The notes under the pieces are model-generated. The model was not told where the DNA came from and made no database searches. It worked only from the letters and a program-made list of their open reading frames with translations. From Clostridiales bacterium (GTDB taxonomy: Bacteria > Bacillota > Clostridia > Lachnospirales > Lachnospiraceae): a stretch of 53,734 nt of DNA. Made by a program: the position numbers and the translations under genes. The stretch's first letter is position 1. Each line of letters opens with the position of its first letter. The stretch is taken from NCBI GenBank assembly GCA_020860715.1, contig JAJBTU010000015.1, positions 195,619-249,352 of the forward strand, in the 5' to 3' direction. Positions 49,860-53,734 of this stretch are shown here, one piece after another.

Positions 49860-51125
49860 GCCTGCAGCATGGCCGGTCGCCCATGCAATCTGAAGATTGA
49901 AGCCGCCTGTCAGGGCATCTACGTCAAGAACTTCACCGGCGAAATAGAGTCCATTCACCTTTTTGGATTCCATGGTAGCCGGATTGATTTCTTTTACACA
50001 GACACCTCCGCGCGTGATAATTGCTTCATTATAGCCTCGAAGGCCAAGCAATGTCAACGAAAAATGTTTGGTGACCGCTATCAGCTTTTTCCTCTCTTCA
50101 CGGGTAATCTCATGGACTGGTTTCTCTTCCGGTATTCCACATCGTTTTGCAATGACCGGAATCATTTTCGACGGAAACAGCGTGGCGAGCACATTTTTAA
50201 AATGTTTGTTTTTTGCTGCCTCAAATTCCCGCAGGATCCGCGCATCCAGCTGTTCTTCCGAAAGAGCAGGCTTTAAATCGACAGACAGAGTCAGAGGATG
50301 CTCTTTCAGCTGTTTCTGTATCATACAGCTGGCTGTGAGGATAACCGGGCCCGTTACTCCAAAATGGGTAAACATCATTTCGCCAAATTCACGGTACAGC
50401 TCTTTTTTCCCGTCGTAAACAGACACTTCTACGTTGCGAAGGGATAATCCCTGCATCTGCTGTGCGTCTGTGCCTTCCGTCTCCATCGGCACCAGAGAGG
50501 GAGATCGCTCGCTCACCTGATGCCCGGCCTCCTTTGCAAACCGGTATCCGTCTCCGGTCGATCCTGTCGAAGGATAGGACATACCGCCTGTGGCTACGAT
50601 GACAGCATCTGCGTCAATTTTTTCCCCGGAATCAAGAAGCAGACCGCATATGGATGGCCTCTGTTTCGCATCATTCCCGCAGTGATCGTCTTTCGCATCT
50701 GCCGCGCCGGCAGATATCCGGATTTTCTTTACTTCTTCATTCAGGAAGATTTTCACCCTGCTTGCCGTCAGCTTCTTTTTCAGCGCCGCAATCACATCAG
50801 AAGAATGGTCTGAAACCGGAAATACACGCTGGCCGCGCTCGGTTTTTGTCGTCAGTCCCTGCTCTTCAAAAAAACGAAGCGTCTGCGCACTGTCAAAACC
50901 ATAAAATGCACTGTAGAGAAAGCGGCGGTTTACACACACCGCCTGTAACAGCTGCTCCACAGAACAGTTATTTGTAAGGTTGCACCGGCCTTTGCCGGTA
51001 ATGAACAGCTTTTTCCCTAGTTTTTCATTTTTTTCAAAAAGGAAAACTTGATTTCCGTTCTCCGCGGCGGCTATGGCGGCCATCATACCGGCCGGCCCGC
51101 CTCCGATTACTGCCACTGTATGCAT
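49848..51125 (-). CDS. HI0933/BaiN-like NAD(P)/FAD-dependent flavoprotein
   Basis: A 425-residue flavoprotein of the HI0933 family (which includes BaiN of bile-acid 7-dehydroxylating clostridia): FAD Rossmann VAVIGGGPAGMMAAIAAAENG at the N-terminus, KKLFITGKGRCNLTNN, the second GG-type motif VIVATGGMSYPSTGSTGDG, MFTHFGVTGPVIL and ending RGVCVKEINPATMESKKVNGLYFAGEVLDVDALTGGFNLQIAWATGHAAG. The physiological reaction is unknown for most members. The final residues (GASA) are encoded inside a palindromic repeat. It precedes cmk in transcription direction. Confidence 0.9.
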   Translation of the reverse strand: MHTVAVIGGGPAGMMAAIAAAENGNQVFLFEKNEKLGKKLFITGKGRCNLTNNCSVEQLLQAVCVNRRFLYSAFYGFDSAQTLRFFEEQGLTTKTERGQRVFPVSDHSSDVIAALKKKLTASRVKIFLNEEVKKIRISAGAADAKDDHCGNDAKQRPSICGLLLDSGEKIDADAVIVATGGMSYPSTGSTGDGYRFAKEAGHQVSERSPSLVPMETEGTDAQQMQGLSLRNVEVSVYDGKKELYREFGEMMFTHFGVTGPVILTASCMIQKQLKEHPLTLSVDLKPALSEEQLDARILREFEAAKNKHFKNVLATLFPSKMIPVIAKRCGIPEEKPVHEITREERKKLIAVTKHFSLTLLGLRGYNEAIITRGGVCVKEINPATMESKKVNGLYFAGEVLDVDALTGGFNLQIAWATGHAAGASA

Positions 51126-51173
51126 TTTTTCTCCTGCTCCCTGCCGTTTGTCTGTATACCTCTCTTCACGGAT

Positions 51174-52868
51174 TCAGTCCGGTCTCCATTCCCCGTCACA
51201 CACATCTTCCTCTTCCGGAATGTCTTTCTGGTGATGCGCACTGTGCGCGGTGATACTTTCCTGGCGGAGGGAATCCGCATCTTTTTTCTGATTCACGGTA
51301 TCGCCGGATAATGCCGGCGGAAGGCTTTCCCCATCAGCAGCATGGTGCTGAACTTCCCCGCACTGCAGTTCGAACCAGAATTCGACTCCATCCTCCCGGT
51401 TACAAACACCGTATGCCTGATGGAACGATTCCATGATTGCTTTTACAATCGATAATCCGACGCCGCTGCCTCCGTATTCTCTTGTCCGTGCTTTATCTAC
51501 CTTATAAAATTTATCCCAGATCTGGCCGATGTCCTCCATCGGAATTTGCTGACCGGTATTAAACACTGTCACCCGCACTTTGTGGTCCTTCGGTGACTCT
51601 CCGTCAAGTTCTTCCGTCTTCACAAGAATCCGGCCCTCTCCGCTTACATGGTTCAGCGCATTGCTTAAATAGTTGGTGATGACTTCCTCGACCTTGAATT
51701 CATCTCCCCAGGCAAACAGAGACGGCTCTCCCAGATAGGTGATCTCCGCATCTTTTTGCTGCGCCAGAATACTCACAGACTGGATCTTGTTCTGGATGAG
51801 CAAAGCCAGATCGAAGCGTTCCATTACGATCTCATCCTTGCCGAATTCCAGCTGATTTAAAGTCAGCAGCTTCTGTACGAGAGTATTCATTTTCGAGGCT
51901 TCATCCATAATGACATCACAGTAAAACTCACGGCTTTCAGGATCGTCGTTGATGCATTCCTGCAGCCCCTCCGCATAACCCTGAATCAGAGCAATGGGCG
52001 TCTTCAGCTCATGGGATACATTCGAAAGGAATTCCTTGCGCATATTGTCAATCTGTTCCTTTTTCTCAATATCCCTCTGCAGTTCATTGTTCGCAGTCAT
52101 CAGCTGACCATACGCCTGCTCCAATCTTTCAGACATCTCATTGAAACACGCACCGAGCTGCCCGATCTCGTCCGTTCCGCCGCTGGTATATTTCACATTA
52201 AAATCCAGATCCGCCATCCGTTTGGAAAGATCCGTCAGTTCACCAAGCGGTTTTGTAACCCGCTTTGTCACGAACCACACGATCACACTTGTCAGAAGAA
52301 TACCGAAAATACAGATGTACTTGATAAATTCATTCGAAATACGGACACTGTCACGGATGCTTTCGATATTAATCCGCATAATAAAATAAAAGCCGCCGTC
52401 TAAAAGTCCCCACATTTCCAGATAATTCAGGCCGATTTCATTATCATATTTTTTCTGGATGGTATAGCTGTCATTGGATTCGAGTACATTGACATTATCC
52501 GTATCGACCCCGATTCCATATCCATTCAGCCGGCCTTTCATAATGCTGGCATAAAAATTCGACTGTGAGCCAAGCACTTCGTTATAACTCATGTCAGTGA
52601 CAAGGTAGGAAATATCATTGTCATTGCAGAGCTCTTCAAGCTGCTCCTGCGCGCTCTCATCGAGATTCCCGATCGAATCAATGTTTTCATTTAAAACCCG
52701 ATAAGCCTCTATGAGCGCCTCCTGTTTTTTCGTATAGTAAAAACTTTCGAGGAAAAAAGAATTGATGAGGAAGTTTGCGAGAAACATTGCCGCCATCAAC
52801 AGTCCGAAAATAACGGTGAGCTGCGCCCTCAGGGACCACTTTGCCATCTTTCTGCCTTTCGGTTTCAT
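51174..52868 (-). CDS. Sensor histidine kinase (membrane, HAMP)
   Basis: A 564-residue sensor kinase: first membrane segment about 14-36, an extracytoplasmic sensor of about 140 residues, second membrane segment about 181-201, HAMP (about 200-255, VTKPLGELTDLSKRMADLDF), coiled coil, HisKA with phosphoacceptor His286 (FLSNVSHELKTPIALIQGY) and HATPase_c (VEEVITNYLSNALNHV N-box; GGSGVGLSIVKAIMESF G2-box). After the catalytic domain lies an unusual hydrophilic tail of about 60 residues containing clustered His (HSAHH, QHHAAD) and Glu/Asp. It starts 3 nt after the response regulator; a second start at 52847 is possible. The signal is unknown. Confidence 0.93.
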   Translation of the reverse strand: MKPKGRKMAKWSLRAQLTVIFGLLMAAMFLANFLINSFFLESFYYTKKQEALIEAYRVLNENIDSIGNLDESAQEQLEELCNDNDISYLVTDMSYNEVLGSQSNFYASIMKGRLNGYGIGVDTDNVNVLESNDSYTIQKKYDNEIGLNYLEMWGLLDGGFYFIMRINIESIRDSVRISNEFIKYICIFGILLTSVIVWFVTKRVTKPLGELTDLSKRMADLDFNVKYTSGGTDEIGQLGACFNEMSERLEQAYGQLMTANNELQRDIEKKEQIDNMRKEFLSNVSHELKTPIALIQGYAEGLQECINDDPESREFYCDVIMDEASKMNTLVQKLLTLNQLEFGKDEIVMERFDLALLIQNKIQSVSILAQQKDAEITYLGEPSLFAWGDEFKVEEVITNYLSNALNHVSGEGRILVKTEELDGESPKDHKVRVTVFNTGQQIPMEDIGQIWDKFYKVDKARTREYGGSGVGLSIVKAIMESFHQAYGVCNREDGVEFWFELQCGEVQHHAADGESLPPALSGDTVNQKKDADSLRQESITAHSAHHQKDIPEEEDVCDGEWRPD

Positions 52869-52871
52869 CTT

Positions 52872-53549
52872 TTATTCCACCTCAAACTTATAACCCATCC
52901 CCCAGATCGTACGGATGTAATCTCCCTTGTCGCCCAGTTTGCTGCGCAGTTTCTTTACATGCGTATCAATGGTGCGCGCATCGCCGAAATAATCATAATT
53001 CCATACACTGTTCAATATTTTTTCTCTTGAAAGCGCGATACCCTGATTTTCCACAAAATAAGTCAGCAGTTCAAACTCCTTAAAACTCAGTTCCACACTC
53101 TTTCCGTCAATCATGACTTCATGCGCCGCCTTATTGATCTCAATGCTTCCGGCGCGCAGAATATCATCCGCCGAAAAACCGCTGGTTCTGCGCAGAATTG
53201 CCTCCACGCGGGCGACCAGGATCTTTGGTGAAAACGGTTTCGAAATATACTCATCCACACCCAGGTCAAACCCAAGCAGTTCATCACGCTCATCGCCCTT
53301 CGCTGTCAGCATGATAATCGGCACTGTGGAATATGCACGAATCTCACGGCATACCTGCCATCCGTCCATTTTTGGCATCATCACGTCCAGAATCACGAGC
53401 GCGATATCTTTCTGTTCAAAAAAGATATCGATCGCCTGCGCTCCGTCCTCGGCTTCCACAACGTCAAATTCTTTTTTTACAAGAAAGTCCCGCACCAGCT
53501 TACGCATCCTGCTCTCATCATCCACTACAAGGATTTTCAAACGTTCCAT
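52872..53549 (-). CDS. OmpR/PhoB-family response regulator
   Basis: A 225-residue response regulator partner of the adjacent kinase: receiver domain with the acidic pocket VVDDES, phosphoacceptor Asp55 in LVILDVMMPKMDGW, the conserved Thr in IIMLTAKGDE and Lys in YISKPFSP, then a C-terminal winged helix (LSFKEFELLTYFVENQG, ILNSVWNYDYFGDARTIDTHVKKLRSKLG). Start ATG 53549 has AAGGAG; an upstream extended frame is rejected. It is the first gene of the two-gene operon, with a direct repeat upstream that may be its own binding site. Confidence 0.94.
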   Translation of the reverse strand: MERLKILVVDDESRMRKLVRDFLVKKEFDVVEAEDGAQAIDIFFEQKDIALVILDVMMPKMDGWQVCREIRAYSTVPIIMLTAKGDERDELLGFDLGVDEYISKPFSPKILVARVEAILRRTSGFSADDILRAGSIEINKAAHEVMIDGKSVELSFKEFELLTYFVENQGIALSREKILNSVWNYDYFGDARTIDTHVKKLRSKLGDKGDYIRTIWGMGYKFEVE

Positions 53550-53588
53550 AAATTTTCTCCTTTCTCCTGCACCGGTTTTCCCTGATAT

Positions 53589-53619
53589 GTAACTCAAAAG
53601 TAACATTGAATTATGTCAA
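53589..53619 (-). promoter_or_regulatory. Direct repeats and TTGACA upstream of the response regulator
   Basis: GTTAC occurs twice on the minus strand with an 11-bp period (53589-53593 and 53600-53604), the spacing of PhoB/OmpR-type binding sites. A consensus TTGACA lies at 53614-53619, but no good -10 at 16-18 nt is visible, as is common for activated promoters. Confidence 0.45.
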
Positions 53620-53691
53620 TCCTGTGAATCCGCAGCCGAAAAATATGTATTTTCTGTGTCATACAAAACGATATCATACAACAGAATCAGT

Positions 53692-53734
53692 ACCACCGGC
53701 TAAGCCGGTGGTTTGATTTCCGCCCTATAAGGGC
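53692..53734. repeat. Two adjacent hairpins at the window edge, insertion-sequence-end-like
   Basis: ACCACCGGC-TAA-GCCGGTGGT (53692-53712) and GCCCT-ATA-AGGGC (53722-53734) with about 10 nt between. Such paired hairpins, the second reaching the end of the window, resemble subterminal structures of IS200/IS605-type elements, whose genes would lie beyond 53734. No transposase is visible, so a terminator pair remains possible. Confidence 0.45.

Overview
The window reads as a contiguous chromosomal segment of an anaerobic Gram-positive Clostridia, most probably Lachnospiraceae. This rests on the gene repertoire and order (rimP-nusA-ylxR-ylxQ-infB; cmk-ispH-S1; gap-pgk-tpi), Shine-Dalgarno-rich starts, strictly anaerobic functions (CbiK-type early-cobalt B12 pathway, rubrerythrin, siroheme/Fe-S reductase) and a GGGtGRT gene pair typical of clostridia. 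That is inference from families; no database search was run. Most genes are on the minus strand.

Layout, left to right. (1) 1-3064: transcription/translation operon rimP-nusA-rnpM-ylxQ-infB (infB cut by the window edge), with a promoter and a terminator-like hairpin in its leader. (2) 3304-4705: a secreted duplicated-domain protein and tRNA-Gly(CCC). (3) 4783-24365: glmS and a large tetrapyrrole/cobalamin block read leftward. From hom it runs through cbiK, hemA, hemC, a cobA-hemD fusion, a small FakA-C-like protein, hemB, hemL, cobU, cobS, a frameshifted low-molecular-weight phosphatase, a second CobU-like gene, cbiB and sirC. A second promoter then drives cobD, cobQ, a DRE-TIM aldolase, cbiC and probably glmS. 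Together these genes make 5-aminolevulinate from glutamyl-tRNA, then uroporphyrinogen III, precorrin-2/sirohydrochlorin, cobalt-sirohydrochlorin or siroheme, and later assemble the lower half of cobalamin. The ring-methylation genes between (cbiD, E, F, G, H, J, L, T), cbiA, cobT and cobC are not here. (4) 24405-35128: accessory transport/redox genes: LysR/MATE divergent pair, rubrerythrin, a CoA-disulfide-reductase/rhodanese/siroheme-reductase fusion with its divergent LysR, a GPH sugar symporter, an SDR and a second MATE pump. (5) 35324-38942: glycolytic gap, pgk, tpiA. (6) 39147-47013: PHP phosphatase, D-Ala-D-Ala carboxypeptidase, the GGGtGRT/scaffold pair, galE, ApbE, YprB-like nuclease. 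(7) 47059-53734: S1-ispH-cmk, BaiN-like flavoprotein, and an OmpR-type two-component system, ending in a hairpin pair resembling an insertion-sequence end.

Most notable are: a 36-bp repeat present both inside the coding sequence of the redox fusion and between pgk and tpiA (32/36 identical), pointing to a small palindromic element tolerated in-frame; an apparent one-base deletion right at the catalytic cysteine of the phosphatase in the B12 block; a 36-bp tandem repeat at the cbiK stop codon; and the uncharacterised GGGtGRT/NifU-like pair. I see no CRISPR array, rRNA, prophage, replication origin or complete insertion sequence.
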